Source of the DNA: a bacterium
GTDB taxonomy: Bacteria > Desulfobacterota > Binatia > DP-6
DNA: 64,000 nt
Direction: 5' to 3'
Assembly (NCBI GenBank): GCA_026129405.1
Contig: JAHCID010000002.1
Span: forward strand, 124,001-188,000
Part shown: piece by piece, positions 50,240 to 58,900 of the stretch
Layout of the letters: each line of letters starts with the position of its first letter
Numbering within the stretch: the stretch's first letter is position 1
The notes under the pieces: model-generated
Told to the model about the DNA's origin: nothing
The model's input: the letters and a program-made list of their open reading frames with translations, nothing else
The model's database searches: none
Translations under genes and position numbers: made by a program

Positions 50240-51829
50240 CGGCGAGTCTCCTTCATCGCGATCGGCGGCGAGGGTCCCGAGCGTCACGAGCCCGGTGAGG
50301 CCGCCGAGCAGCGTCACGAATGCACACCAAAGGACGGCGCGACGGAAGGCGTCGACGAAGGCCGCGTCGACGAGGGCCGCGAGCCGCGCCTGCTCGGCGC
50401 TCGGGAGCCCCGGGGGCAGCGCGGTGTCGGCGAGGGAGCGACGCTCCTCGACCAGCACGCGCGCGACCTCGGCGGGCACGCCCGACGCCGCCAGTCGGCG
50501 GTCGAGCGCGGCCGTGTAGAGCGCCAGGGCGACGACGCCCACGACGGCGACGGCGAGCAGCGTGCCCACCCGCGCCGCCGCGTTGTTGACGCCGGAGGCG
50601 ACGCCCGCGGCACCCGGCGGCACCGCGGCCAGCACGCCCGCGGTGAGCGGCGCCGCGGTGAGGGCCATGCCGACGCCGGTGAGCGTCATCGGGGCGAGGA
50701 ACGTCGCCCAGTACGTGCCGCCGACGCCGGGAATCGCGAAGCAGGCGAGCCCGGCCGCCGTGAACAGCGGCCCGAGCACCAACAGCGGCCGCGTGCCGAC
50801 GCGATCGGCGAGTGCGCCCGCTCGCCGCGAGAGCATGGCGAGCGCGAGCGCGAACGGTAGGAAGGCCGCGCCGGTCGCGGTGCTGGAGTAGCCCTGGACC
50901 TCGACGAGGTTGAACGGCAGCAGGAAGAACACGCCGGTGACGCCGCCGTACACGAGCACGGTGAGGAGATTCGCGCCTGAGAACGCACGCGACCCGAAGA
51001 GCGCCGGCGGCACCATGGGCGCAGCCGTGTGTCGCTCCCAGGCGACGAACGCCACCAGCCCGGCCGTGCCGGCGCCGAGCGCCGCGAGGGCGCCGGGCGT
51101 CGCGCCGCCGCCGAGGGCGATGAGCCCGCCGACGAGGCCGACCAGGCCGATGGTGGCGAGCGCGGCGCCGGGCCAGTCGACCGGCGCGGGCCGGCGCATC
51201 ACCGGCGGGTCGGGAACGCGCCATGCGCCGATGGCGAGCGTCAGGGCGACGAGCGGCAGGAACGCGACGAAGGCGAGCCGCCACGACAGCGCGTCGACGA
51301 ACCAGCCGCCGACGAGCGGGCTCAGCGCCCCCACCATCGACGTCACGGCCGACCACGTGCCGATCGCCCGCCCGCGCTCGGCCCGCGGGAAGGCGGCGCT
51401 CAGCAGCGCGAGGCTGTTCGGGACGAGCAGCGCCGCCCCGAGCCCCTGCGCTGCGCGCGCCAGGACGAGCGTCGCCGCGTCCGGGGCGAGCGCGGCGCCG
51501 ATGGACGCGATCCCCAGGCCGAGCGTCCCCAGCTGGAACACGCGCCGGCGCCCGAAGCGGTCGCCGGCCGCGCCGCCCGCGAGCGTCAGCGACGCGAGCA
51601 GGACGGTGTAGCCGCTCGCGATCCACTGCATCTCGCCGACGGTCGCGCCGAGCGCCTGCTGGATCGCCGGCAGCGCGACGTTCAGCACCGAGGCCTCGAC
51701 GAACGCGAGGCTCGAGCCGAGGATCGCGGCCGCGAGCACCCAGCGCTTGGCGTGCGACGCGCAGCCCGGCGTCTCCGGGGCGCTGGCGATGACCGTCGCG
51801 TCGGACGGCGTGCGGGACGCGACGATCAC
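49985..51829 (-). CDS. DHA2-type MFS drug transporter continuing in frame into a UBP-type zinc finger
   Basis: The 614-residue frame begins with a 14-helix MFS exporter (VLAAAILGSSLAFVEASVLNVALPAIQQ, motif A GDRFGRRRVFQ, motif C-like ALSPLVGGWFVDAL) to ~525. Residues ~531-614 are a UBP-type zinc finger: VCSHLDMIRPV, CEECLRLGDAWVHLRLCLTC, GHVGCCDSSKNRHATKHF, HPIVRSLEPGEDWRWCYVDE. Stand-alone UBP fingers of this size are common in bacteria. Here no stop separates the two. An ATG at 50239 with AAGGAG 8 bases upstream would start the finger as a separate 84-residue protein, so it may be made both ways, or a one-base error may have removed the MFS stop. Confidence 0.85.
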   Translation of the reverse strand: MIVASRTPSDATVIASAPETPGCASHAKRWVLAAAILGSSLAFVEASVLNVALPAIQQALGATVGEMQWIASGYTVLLASLTLAGGAAGDRFGRRRVFQLGTLGLGIASIGAALAPDAATLVLARAAQGLGAALLVPNSLALLSAAFPRAERGRAIGTWSAVTSMVGALSPLVGGWFVDALSWRLAFVAFLPLVALTLAIGAWRVPDPPVMRRPAPVDWPGAALATIGLVGLVGGLIALGGGATPGALAALGAGTAGLVAFVAWERHTAAPMVPPALFGSRAFSGANLLTVLVYGGVTGVFFLLPFNLVEVQGYSSTATGAAFLPFALALAMLSRRAGALADRVGTRPLLVLGPLFTAAGLACFAIPGVGGTYWATFLAPMTLTGVGMALTAAPLTAGVLAAVPPGAAGVASGVNNAAARVGTLLAVAVVGVVALALYTAALDRRLAASGVPAEVARVLVEERRSLADTALPPGLPSAEQARLAALVDAAFVDAFRRAVLWCAFVTLLGGLTGLVTLGTLAADRDEGDSPMPVCSHLDMIRPVHPHARGCEECLRLGDAWVHLRLCLTCGHVGCCDSSKNRHATKHFWASQHPIVRSLEPGEDWRWCYVDETVV

Positions 51830-51841
51830 GTCGGGGCTCGC

Positions 51842-52270
51842 TCACTCGTCCGGCGAGAACAGCTCGACGCGCACGACGCGGCCGCCGCCGAACTCGCGGC
51901 CGAAGAGGCGGAAGACGCGGGTCATCCAGTACTTGTCGACGAAGCGGGCATGTATCCGCGCCACCTCGGCGGCGTCGTCGACGGGGAACGCCTCGCCGCG
52001 CCGCCGCTCGTTGCCGCCGAAATCGAGCTCCACGCGCGGGGAGGCGAGGAGGTTGCGGTACCAGTCCGTCTTGCCCCCCTGGCCCGCCTGGAGCCAGACG
52101 CGATCGCCGTCGCGCACGAACCAGATGGTGACGGAGCGGCGCAGCCCGCTCTTGCGGCCGATCGTGGTGAGCTCGACCGACCAGCCCTCGCGCAGCGTCC
52201 GCCACGTGAGGAGCCCGAGCGTGCCTGCGATGAGCAGCAGGAAGAGGATGGCGACCACCCGCAACGACAT
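51842..52270 (-). CDS. DUF385/F420-dependent nitroreductase-family protein, membrane anchored
   Basis: The 142-residue protein has an N-terminal membrane helix (VVAILFLLLIAGTLGLLTW) and a split-barrel domain with ELTTIGRKSGLRRSVTIWF, then GQGGKTDWYRNLLASPRVEL, the pattern of deazaflavin (F420)-dependent nitroreductase-like proteins. Cofactor is inferred; in non-actinobacterial lineages the cofactor may differ. The start at 52270 is 160 bases from the divergent response regulator gene at 52431. Confidence 0.82.
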   Translation of the reverse strand: MSLRVVAILFLLLIAGTLGLLTWRTLREGWSVELTTIGRKSGLRRSVTIWFVRDGDRVWLQAGQGGKTDWYRNLLASPRVELDFGGNERRRGEAFPVDDAAEVARIHARFVDKYWMTRVFRLFGREFGGGRVVRVELFSPDE

Positions 52271-52430
52271 CGCGGGGGGTTGTAGCCTCCGCGCCCGATG
52301 CTGGGAAACCGTGCGCTGCCATTCGCCGGCGTGGGGCCGGGATCGCGCCTCGGCGCGGGCCCGGGGCACGAACGGGGCGCCCGGATCCCCCGTCGTGCTG
52401 GGTTCGGATCCGGCGTAAGGTCGCCCGGCC

Positions 52431-54089
52431 ATGCCAACGTCCGGACGCCCGCGGCCCGTCATTCTCACCGTCGACGACGACGCCGAGGTCCTGCGCGCCA
52501 TCGCTCGCGACCTCCGCACGCGCTACGCCGAGCGCTATCGGATCATCGCCGCAGGTTCCCCGGAGGAGGCGCTGCGCACGGTCACGCAGCTGCGCGAGCG
52601 GCTCCAACCCGTCGCCCTCCTCCTCGTCGACCAGCGGATGCCCGGGATGACCGGCATCGAGCTGCTCGAGCACGTCCGTCCGCTCGTGCCGGACGCGAAG
52701 CGCGTCCTCCTGACGGCCTACGCCGACACGAGCGCCGCCATCGACGCGATCAACCGGGTCGGGCTGCATCATTACCTGCTGAAGCCGTGGCATCCCCCCG
52801 AGCAGCAGCTGTACCCCGTGCTCGACGACGTGCTCGACGACTGGGCCGGGGCGGCGCGGCCGGGCCAGGGCGGGATCCTGCTCGTCGATCACCACTGGTC
52901 GCCGCGCGGCCACGCCCTGCGCGACTTCCTCACCCGCAACCAGATCCCGTACCGTCGGCTCGACCTCGACCGCGACCCCGAGGCACAGGCGCTGGGCGCG
53001 GGGGCGGCCCTGCCGCTGGTCGTCCTGGAGGACGGGACGCGGATCCCCGATCCCGACCCGCACGCGCTCGCCGAGCGGCTCGGCATGACGACGCGGCCGG
53101 CGCGCGAGTTCTACGATCTGCTCATCGTCGGCGCCGGGCCGGCCGGGCTCGCCGCCGCCGTGTACGGCGCCTCGGAAGGGCTCAAGGTCGCCGTGGTCGA
53201 GCACGAGGCGCCGGGCGGTCAGGCAGGCACCAGCTCGCGCATCGAGAACTACCTCGGATTTCCCGCCGGCCTCTCCGGCGCCGATCTCGCCCGCCGCGCG
53301 CTGGCGCAGGCGCGGCGCTTCGGCGCCGAGATGCTGCTCTCGAACGCGGAGGCCGTGCGCATCGACGGCCCGTACCGATTCGTCCGGCTCTCGGACGGCA
53401 CCGAGGTGAGCTGTCACGCGCTGCTCGTCGCCAGCGGCGTGACCTATCGCGCCCACGAGGCGCGCGGGGTGCAGGAGCTGACGGGGGTCGGCGTCTACTA
53501 CGGCGCGGCGCTCACGGAGGCGATCGAGTATCGCGACGCGGACGTCTTCGTCGTCGGCGCAGGCAACTCGGCGGGGCAGGGCGCCCTGTTCCTCGCGCAG
53601 ACGTCCCGCTCGGTGACGCTGCTCTGCCGCGGCGACTCCATCGCGGCCAGCATGTCGCACTATCTCGTCGAGCGACTCGAGCAGACGCCGAACGTCACGC
53701 TCCGCACGCGCATGGTGCTCGACGCCGCGCACGGCGACCATCGCCTCGAAGCGGTCACGCTGCGCGACGTGCGCACCGGGACGGCGGAGCGGCTGCGCGC
53801 GGACGCGGTCTTCATCTACATCGGGGCCGTGCCGTGCACGGACTGGCTGGGCGGCTGCGTCGTGCGCGACGCCAGGGGCTTCGTCCTCACCGGACGCGAC
53901 CTGCCGCCGAGCGCCGAGCGGCCGACGCCGTGGCCCCTCGTGCGCGAGCCGTTTCTCACCGAAACCAGCCTGCCCGGCGTCTTCGCGGCGGGCGACGTGC
54001 GCTGCGGCTCCGTGAAGCGCGTCGCCTCGGCCGTGGGCGAGGGCTCCATCACCGTGCAGTTCGTGCACCAACATCTGGCACAGCTATGA
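52431..54089 (+). CDS. fused response-regulator receiver, glutaredoxin-like and thioredoxin-reductase-like flavoprotein
   Basis: The 552-residue protein has three parts. A receiver domain (~10-130) has the acidic pair VDDDAEV, the phospho-Asp in LLLVDQRMPGMTG, T in LLTAYAD and K in YLLKPW. A glutaredoxin-like segment (~145-220: ILLVDHHWSPRGHALRDFL, IPYRRLDLDRDPEAQ) has no CxxC. A FAD/NAD(P)-binding module (~228-540) has LLIVGAGPAGLAAAVYGAS, GGQAGTSSRIENYLGFP, FVVGAGNSAGQGALF and GVFAAGDVRCGSVKRVA. The CxxC expected in thioredoxin reductase (CATC) is replaced by YYGAALTEA, so it is not a normal disulfide reductase. It overlaps the kinase gene by four bases. Confidence 0.9.
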   Translation: MPTSGRPRPVILTVDDDAEVLRAIARDLRTRYAERYRIIAAGSPEEALRTVTQLRERLQPVALLLVDQRMPGMTGIELLEHVRPLVPDAKRVLLTAYADTSAAIDAINRVGLHHYLLKPWHPPEQQLYPVLDDVLDDWAGAARPGQGGILLVDHHWSPRGHALRDFLTRNQIPYRRLDLDRDPEAQALGAGAALPLVVLEDGTRIPDPDPHALAERLGMTTRPAREFYDLLIVGAGPAGLAAAVYGASEGLKVAVVEHEAPGGQAGTSSRIENYLGFPAGLSGADLARRALAQARRFGAEMLLSNAEAVRIDGPYRFVRLSDGTEVSCHALLVASGVTYRAHEARGVQELTGVGVYYGAALTEAIEYRDADVFVVGAGNSAGQGALFLAQTSRSVTLLCRGDSIAASMSHYLVERLEQTPNVTLRTRMVLDAAHGDHRLEAVTLRDVRTGTAERLRADAVFIYIGAVPCTDWLGGCVVRDARGFVLTGRDLPPSAERPTPWPLVREPFLTETSLPGVFAAGDVRCGSVKRVASAVGEGSITVQFVHQHLAQL

Positions 54090-55516
54090 TCACCGACGCC
54101 GCCGTTCGCGCCCTTCCGTTCTTCGCCGACCTGCCCTGGGACCGCTGCGGCTGGCTGCCCGGGCGTCTCGTGGAATCGCACGTCGACGCCGGCACCTACC
54201 TCATGCGCCAGGGCGAGCCGCTCGACGCCTTCATCGTGCTGGTCGAGGGCGAGACGGTCGCCCTGCGTGCTGCGGAGGGCGCGCAGCTTCCCGCGGGGCG
54301 GCATCTCGGGCCATCGTACGTCGGCGAGATCCCCTTGCTCTCCGACCAGCCGGCGGAGGTTTCGATCAAGACGCTGGTTCGGTCCCGCATCTGGAAGCTG
54401 GCGCCCGACGACTTCCGGCGCTTGCTGCACGAGTGCCCCGCCTTCGAGCGCTCGATGTTCCGCACGGTGTCGTCGCGCCTGCGCGGGCTCGAGAGCCACA
54501 TCCAGCAGCGCGAGAAGATGGCGGCGCTCGGCACGCTCGCCGCCGGTCTCGCGCACGAGCTCAACAACCCGGCCGCCGCCGTCGCGCGCGCCGTCGACCG
54601 GCTCGGCAAGCTCCTCGGCGATCTCGAAGAGGCGGCCTGGGCCCTGGCCGCGGCCGGTCCGGAGCAGAAGACGCTCGATGCGCTGCGCGACGCCGTCCGT
54701 CTCGCGGAACGATACCGCGCCGGGCATCACACGCTCGACGCCATGGCGACGTCCGAGGCCGAGGAGTCGCTGGCGCTGTGGTGCGAGGAGCGCGGCTGCA
54801 CGCGCGGCTTCGAGGTGGCGCCGGCGCTGGCGGCGGGAGGGCTCACGCCCGAGACGCTCTCCAGCCTGGAATCGGAGCTGTCCGACGAGGTCTTCGACGC
54901 CACCATCATCTGGCTCGCCGCCGCCCTCGACGCGCGCGGGCTGCTCGACGAGGCCGGCACCGCCGGCGAGCGCCTGGTCGGCATCGTGAAGGCGATGAAG
55001 TCATACTCGCACCTCGATCGCGGGCCGCAGCAGGACGTCGACATCCACGAGGGTATCGACGACACCCTCGTCATCCTGAACCATCGTCTGAAGCACTCGA
55101 AGATCGTCGTGCACCGCGAGTACGACCGCACGCTGCCGCGCATCCCGGTCTACGGCAGCGAGCTGAATCAGGTCTGGACCAACCTCATCGACAACGCGAT
55201 CGACGCGCTCGACGGCACGGGCACCATCACCATCCGCACCCGCCGCGACCACAAGTGGGCGGCGATCGAGGTCGGCGACGACGGCCCCGGCATCCCCGTC
55301 GACATCCAGTCGCGCATCTTCGAGCCGTTCTTCACGACGAAGCCGCCCGGGAAGGGCACCGGGCTGGGGCTGGAGCTGGCCTACCGGACGGTGGTCTTCC
55401 GTCACGGCGGCCAGCTCAACGTCTCGTCCCAGCCGGGCGATACGCGCTTCGTCGTGCGCCTGCCGCTGACCGGGGTGTTCACCCCGATCGGCGGTCGGCC
55501 CGCCGCCGCAGGCTGA
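54086..55516 (+). CDS. histidine kinase with N-terminal cyclic-nucleotide-binding domain
   Basis: The 476-residue soluble protein has a cNMP-binding (CRP-like) domain at ~10-130 (FFADLPWDRCGWLPGRL, YLMRQGEPLDAFIVLVEG, VGEIPLLSDQPAEV), a coiled linker, the phospho-His box GLAHELNNPAAAVARA, a helical middle and an ATPase core: WTNLIDNAIDALDG (N), GDDGPGIP (G1), FEPFFTTKPPGKGTGLGL (F/G2). No membrane helix is seen. Its ATG overlaps the preceding gene's TGA (ATGA), so it is the likely kinase for that receiver. The signal could be a nucleotide or a redox state passed by the flavoprotein. It converges with pirin, with three bases between the stops. Confidence 0.9.
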   Translation: MITDAAVRALPFFADLPWDRCGWLPGRLVESHVDAGTYLMRQGEPLDAFIVLVEGETVALRAAEGAQLPAGRHLGPSYVGEIPLLSDQPAEVSIKTLVRSRIWKLAPDDFRRLLHECPAFERSMFRTVSSRLRGLESHIQQREKMAALGTLAAGLAHELNNPAAAVARAVDRLGKLLGDLEEAAWALAAAGPEQKTLDALRDAVRLAERYRAGHHTLDAMATSEAEESLALWCEERGCTRGFEVAPALAAGGLTPETLSSLESELSDEVFDATIIWLAAALDARGLLDEAGTAGERLVGIVKAMKSYSHLDRGPQQDVDIHEGIDDTLVILNHRLKHSKIVVHREYDRTLPRIPVYGSELNQVWTNLIDNAIDALDGTGTITIRTRRDHKWAAIEVGDDGPGIPVDIQSRIFEPFFTTKPPGKGTGLGLELAYRTVVFRHGGQLNVSSQPGDTRFVVRLPLTGVFTPIGGRPAAAG

Positions 55517-55519
55517 CGT

Positions 55520-56224
55520 TCAGGCGCTCGGCAGGTCGAAGAGCAGGACCTCGGCGGTGGCGTCGGCGGTGATCGTCACGGCCGTCTCGTCCTCGAGCGA
55601 CGCGCCGTCGCCCGCCGCGAGCGCCGTGTCGCCGACGCGGACGCGGCCCTCGGCAACCTGCACCCAGGCGACACGGCCCGGGCGCAGCGCGTGCGTCACC
55701 GCGTCGCCCGGCGCCAGCCGCGCGACGTGGACGTCGGCGTCCTGATGGACGTGCACGATGCCTGCGCCGTCGAAGCGGGAGATCACGTGCGCCAGCTTGC
55801 CCTGCATGGCGTCGGCCGGGATCGCCTCCTGCGCGTAGCGCGGCGCCACGCCGCGCGTCTCGGGCATCACCCAGATCTGGAGGAAGTGGACGGGCTCGAC
55901 CGCGGACGGGTTGAACTCGCTGTGGTGGATGCCGGTGCCGGCGCTCATCACCTGCACGTCGCCGGGCCGGATCACCGATCCGGTGCCGAGGCTGTCGCGG
56001 TGCTGGACCGCGCCGGCGAGCACCCAGGTGACGATCTCCATGTCGCGGTGCCCGTGCGTGCCGAAGCCCTGGCCGGGCTCGACGCGGTCCTCGTTGATCA
56101 CGCGCAGCGGGCCGAAGCCCATGCGGCTCGGGTCGTACCAGTCTCCGAAGGAGAAGCTGTGACGGCTGTCGAGCCAGTCGATGCGGGTGCGGCCGCGCGC
56201 GGCCGCCGGATGCTTGGTCAGCAT
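55520..56224 (-). CDS. pirin-family bicupin protein
   Basis: The 234-residue protein has the pirin N-domain: HSFSFGDWYDPSRMGFGPLRVIN, metal ligands in FGTHGHRDMEIVTWVL (two His) and the GTGIHHSEFN motif (His, Glu). The C-terminal cupin is present (HVARLAPGDAVTHALRPGR). Some pirins have quercetinase activity; others sense redox through iron; the role here is unknown. The ATG at 56224 is the only one that places the conserved core at the N-terminus. It lies between two histidine kinase genes. Confidence 0.92.
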   Translation of the reverse strand: MLTKHPAAARGRTRIDWLDSRHSFSFGDWYDPSRMGFGPLRVINEDRVEPGQGFGTHGHRDMEIVTWVLAGAVQHRDSLGTGSVIRPGDVQVMSAGTGIHHSEFNPSAVEPVHFLQIWVMPETRGVAPRYAQEAIPADAMQGKLAHVISRFDGAGIVHVHQDADVHVARLAPGDAVTHALRPGRVAWVQVAEGRVRVGDTALAAGDGASLEDETAVTITADATAEVLLFDLPSA

Positions 56225-56268
56225 GGTCCCGGCCAGGTGCGTACGACCGGCGGGCCGCGCAAGGGGTC

Positions 56269-57633
56269 TCAGGCGACGGCGCGGAGGGCGTCGGCGTCGA
56301 TCGGCAGGACGAGCACGAACGTCGTGCCCGCGCCGTAGCGGCTGCGGACGCCGATCCAGCCGCCGAGGAGCGAGGCCAGGCGGCGGGCGATGCTGAGCCC
56401 GAGGCCCGTGCCGCCGTACTCGCCGCGCGCGGCCCCGTCGAGTTGGCGGAAGTCCTCGGCCAGGCGCGCCAGATCCTCGTGGCGGATGCCGATGCCCGTG
56501 TCGCGCACCGCGATCGCCAGGGCCGGCCCGCGCAGCGGCACGGCGGTGGCGTCGGCGAGGACGCGGAAGCCCTCGGCCTCGAGCGTCGCCGTCGTGCGCA
56601 GGGCGCGCACCTCGATGGCGATCTCGCCCTGCGGCGTGAACTTCACCGCGTTGCCGGCGAAGTTCGACAGGATCTGCTCGAGCCGCAGCGGGTCGCTCGC
56701 GACGGCCGGCAGACCCGCCGGGACGTGCGCGCGCAGCGTGACGCCCTTCTGCGCGGCGAGGGGCGCGAACACGGACGCGACGCGCCGGGCGAGCGCGTCG
56801 ACCGCAACGGGCGCGATGCGGATCTCCATGCGCCCGGCGTCGACCTTCGAGAGGTCGAGGAGGTCCGAGATCATCCCGTGCAGAAAGACGCCGCGCTCGC
56901 GGATGCGCTCGACGAGGCGTCGCGGCTCCGGGTCGGGCACGGCGCCCGCCTCTTCGAGCAGCATGCCGGCGTAGCCGACGATGACGTGCAGCGGGCTGCG
57001 CAGCTCGTGCGACATGCTGGCGAGGAAGTCGCGCTTGTGGGCGAGCGCGGCCTGGAGCTGCGTGCGGGTGCGGAACTCGCGCCAGCGCACGCGGCGCTGG
57101 AAGACGGTGCTGAGGAACGCGATCACGGCCGTCGAGCCGAGGAAGGCGAGGTTGTGGACGAGCATGCGCGGGTCGGCGCTCGCGCTCGTCGCCATGACGC
57201 CCGCCACGTAGGCCGCGATGAGCGAGCCGGACGCCGCCGCCGACCAGCCCGGCGTCCACGGCATCACCAGCGTCGCGGCGAGCAGCACGATGTTGATGCC
57301 GCCGTAGTACGGGCTGGCGCGCCCGCCGGTGGCGACGGTCATCGCCACGACGGTCATGCCGACGAGGAGGAATACGGCGAACGCGAGCGGCCGGGCGTAG
57401 CAGGCGCCGGCCGGCCGGCGCAGGAACGCGATGGCGACCGCCGCCCCGACGACGACGAGGAGCCGCAGGACGAGGAACGTGTGTGCCTTGTCCGGGAAGA
57501 AGGTGAAGTCGTAGAGCGCGAACGCGGCCATGGCCGGCAGCCCGGCGAGCGCCCCGGTGAGGGCCCCCTGCCGGCAGCGCTCGCGCTCCTCGGCCTCGAA
57601 CGCCGCTTCCAGCGCGGCAGCGGACGACTCCAT
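56269..57633 (-). CDS. membrane-bound histidine kinase
   Basis: The 454-residue protein has about six hydrophobic helices (~25-185, beginning ALTGALAGLPAMAAFALYDF) as sensor, then HisKA with KRDFLASMSHELRSPLHVIV and an ATPase core (LEQILSNFAGNAVKFTPQG, RDTGIGIRHED, YGGTGLGLSIARRLASLLGG). No receiver domain follows. The start is uncertain: ATG 57633 (chosen) or ATG 57741. The 108 bases between include AT-rich codons (GAT TTT) unusual for this genome, which suggests non-coding DNA. It is divergent from the SDR gene. No response regulator is adjacent. Confidence 0.87.
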   Translation of the reverse strand: MESSAAALEAAFEAEERERCRQGALTGALAGLPAMAAFALYDFTFFPDKAHTFLVLRLLVVVGAAVAIAFLRRPAGACYARPLAFAVFLLVGMTVVAMTVATGGRASPYYGGINIVLLAATLVMPWTPGWSAAASGSLIAAYVAGVMATSASADPRMLVHNLAFLGSTAVIAFLSTVFQRRVRWREFRTRTQLQAALAHKRDFLASMSHELRSPLHVIVGYAGMLLEEAGAVPDPEPRRLVERIRERGVFLHGMISDLLDLSKVDAGRMEIRIAPVAVDALARRVASVFAPLAAQKGVTLRAHVPAGLPAVASDPLRLEQILSNFAGNAVKFTPQGEIAIEVRALRTTATLEAEGFRVLADATAVPLRGPALAIAVRDTGIGIRHEDLARLAEDFRQLDGAARGEYGGTGLGLSIARRLASLLGGWIGVRSRYGAGTTFVLVLPIDADALRAVA

Positions 57634-57789
57634 CGGCGGCCTGGCAGCGAGCAAACCCCATACCGGCGCCCGGCTCCCGCCGCCCACCGGCCTGCGCGGT
57701 GCCGCACCGGGTGCGGCGGCAAAATCGTATCGCTGCGCCATGTCGCGGTCGGTGGTTCCATGGTGCCGGCGCGCTGCTAGCGTGGGCGC

Positions 57790-58488
57790 ATGAGCCAGCG
57801 ACGGCGGGTGGCGGTGGTGACCGGCGGCAATCGGGGGCTCGGGCTGGCGGCGGCGACGGCGCTCACCCGGCACGGTCTCACGGTCGTGATCGGCAGCCGT
57901 GACCGCGGCGACGGCGAGGCCGCCGCGCGCGGCATCGGCGGCGACGCGGTGGCGCTTCCGCTCGACGTGCGCGACGCCGCCGGCATCGCCGGGTTCGCGC
58001 GGGCCGTCGATGCCCGCTTCGGTGGCGCCGACGTGCTCGTCAACAACGCCGGCATCTACCCGGACGAGAACCGCAGCGTCCTCGCCGTCCCGCCGGCGCT
58101 GTTTCGCGAGACGATGGAGACGAACCTGCTCGGCCCGGTCGCGCTCTGCCAGGCGTTCGTGCCCGGGATGCGGGCGCGCGGCTACGGGCGGGTGGTGAAC
58201 GTGTCGTCGGGGCTCGGCCAGCTCGCCACCATGGGCGACGTCGCGCCGTCGTACGCGGCGTCGAAGGCGGCGCTCAACGCGCTCACGCGGCTGGTCGCGG
58301 GCGCGGTCGCGGGCAGCAACGTGCTCGTGAACGCCGCCGACCCCGGGTGGGTGCGCACGCGCATGGGCGGCGAGCAGGCGCCGCGCTCGATCCCCGAGGG
58401 CATCGACACCATCGTCTGGCTGGCGACCCTGCCCGACGGCGGGCCGAGCGGCGGCTTCTTCCGCGACCGCCAGCCGCTCGCGTGGTGA
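57790..58488 (+). CDS. short-chain dehydrogenase/reductase
   Basis: The 232-residue protein has the NAD(P) motif VVTGGNRGLGLA, the acid-adenine motif LPLDVRD, VNNAGIYPDE, the catalytic serine in VNVSSGLGQL and the YAASKAAL motif (Tyr-X3-Lys). DPGWVRTRMGGEQAPRSIPEG near the C-terminus resembles carbonyl reductase-type members. A basic residue in GSRDRGDGEA after the second strand suggests NADP preference. The substrate is unknown. Confidence 0.93.
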   Translation: MSQRRRVAVVTGGNRGLGLAAATALTRHGLTVVIGSRDRGDGEAAARGIGGDAVALPLDVRDAAGIAGFARAVDARFGGADVLVNNAGIYPDENRSVLAVPPALFRETMETNLLGPVALCQAFVPGMRARGYGRVVNVSSGLGQLATMGDVAPSYAASKAALNALTRLVAGAVAGSNVLVNAADPGWVRTRMGGEQAPRSIPEGIDTIVWLATLPDGGPSGGFFRDRQPLAW

Positions 58489-58591
58489 GCCGCGGGCCGG
58501 CACGCAGACGTCGGCGACGGTCGCGCGGGGCGTCTCTCGGCGGCCTGCGCCTTGACGGCCGGGGCGGCGCGACGATAGCGGTCGCGCCGCG

Positions 58592-58900
58592 ATGGCGCGG
58601 GGGCAGGAGCGGCGGGCGGCGCGGCCGCGGGACGACGGGGACGCGCTGCGGGCGCTGGCGCGCGCCCGGACGCGCGTGGCGACGTTGCTCACCGCCGCCG
58701 TGGTCGCGATCTACTTCGGCTTCATCGGCGCCGTCGCCTTCGCGCGACCGGTGCTCGGCTGGCTGGTCGCGCCGGGGCTGAGCCTCGGCATCGTGCTCGG
58801 CGCGGCGGTGATCGTCGCGTCCTGGCTGCTCACCTGGGTCTACGTGCGCTGGGCCAACGCGCACTACGATCCCGCGCTCCGGAGCCTGCGCGAGCGATGA
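58592..58900 (+). CDS. DUF485 membrane protein, partner of the ActP-type symporter
   Basis: The 102-residue protein has a basic N-terminus, two hydrophobic helices (TLLTAAVVAIYFGFIGAVAF and ASWLLTWVYVRWANAHYDP) and the DUF485 ending. DUF485 genes usually precede actP-like sodium:solute symporters; here the TGA overlaps the symporter ATG by ATGA (58897). It is likely a small accessory subunit. Confidence 0.88.
   Translation: MARGQERRAARPRDDGDALRALARARTRVATLLTAAVVAIYFGFIGAVAFARPVLGWLVAPGLSLGIVLGAAVIVASWLLTWVYVRWANAHYDPALRSLRER

Noticed and set aside
50253-54074. Minus-strand frame of 1273 codons across the two-component unit
   Set aside because: It is antisense to clear receiver and flavoprotein motifs and has shadow composition.
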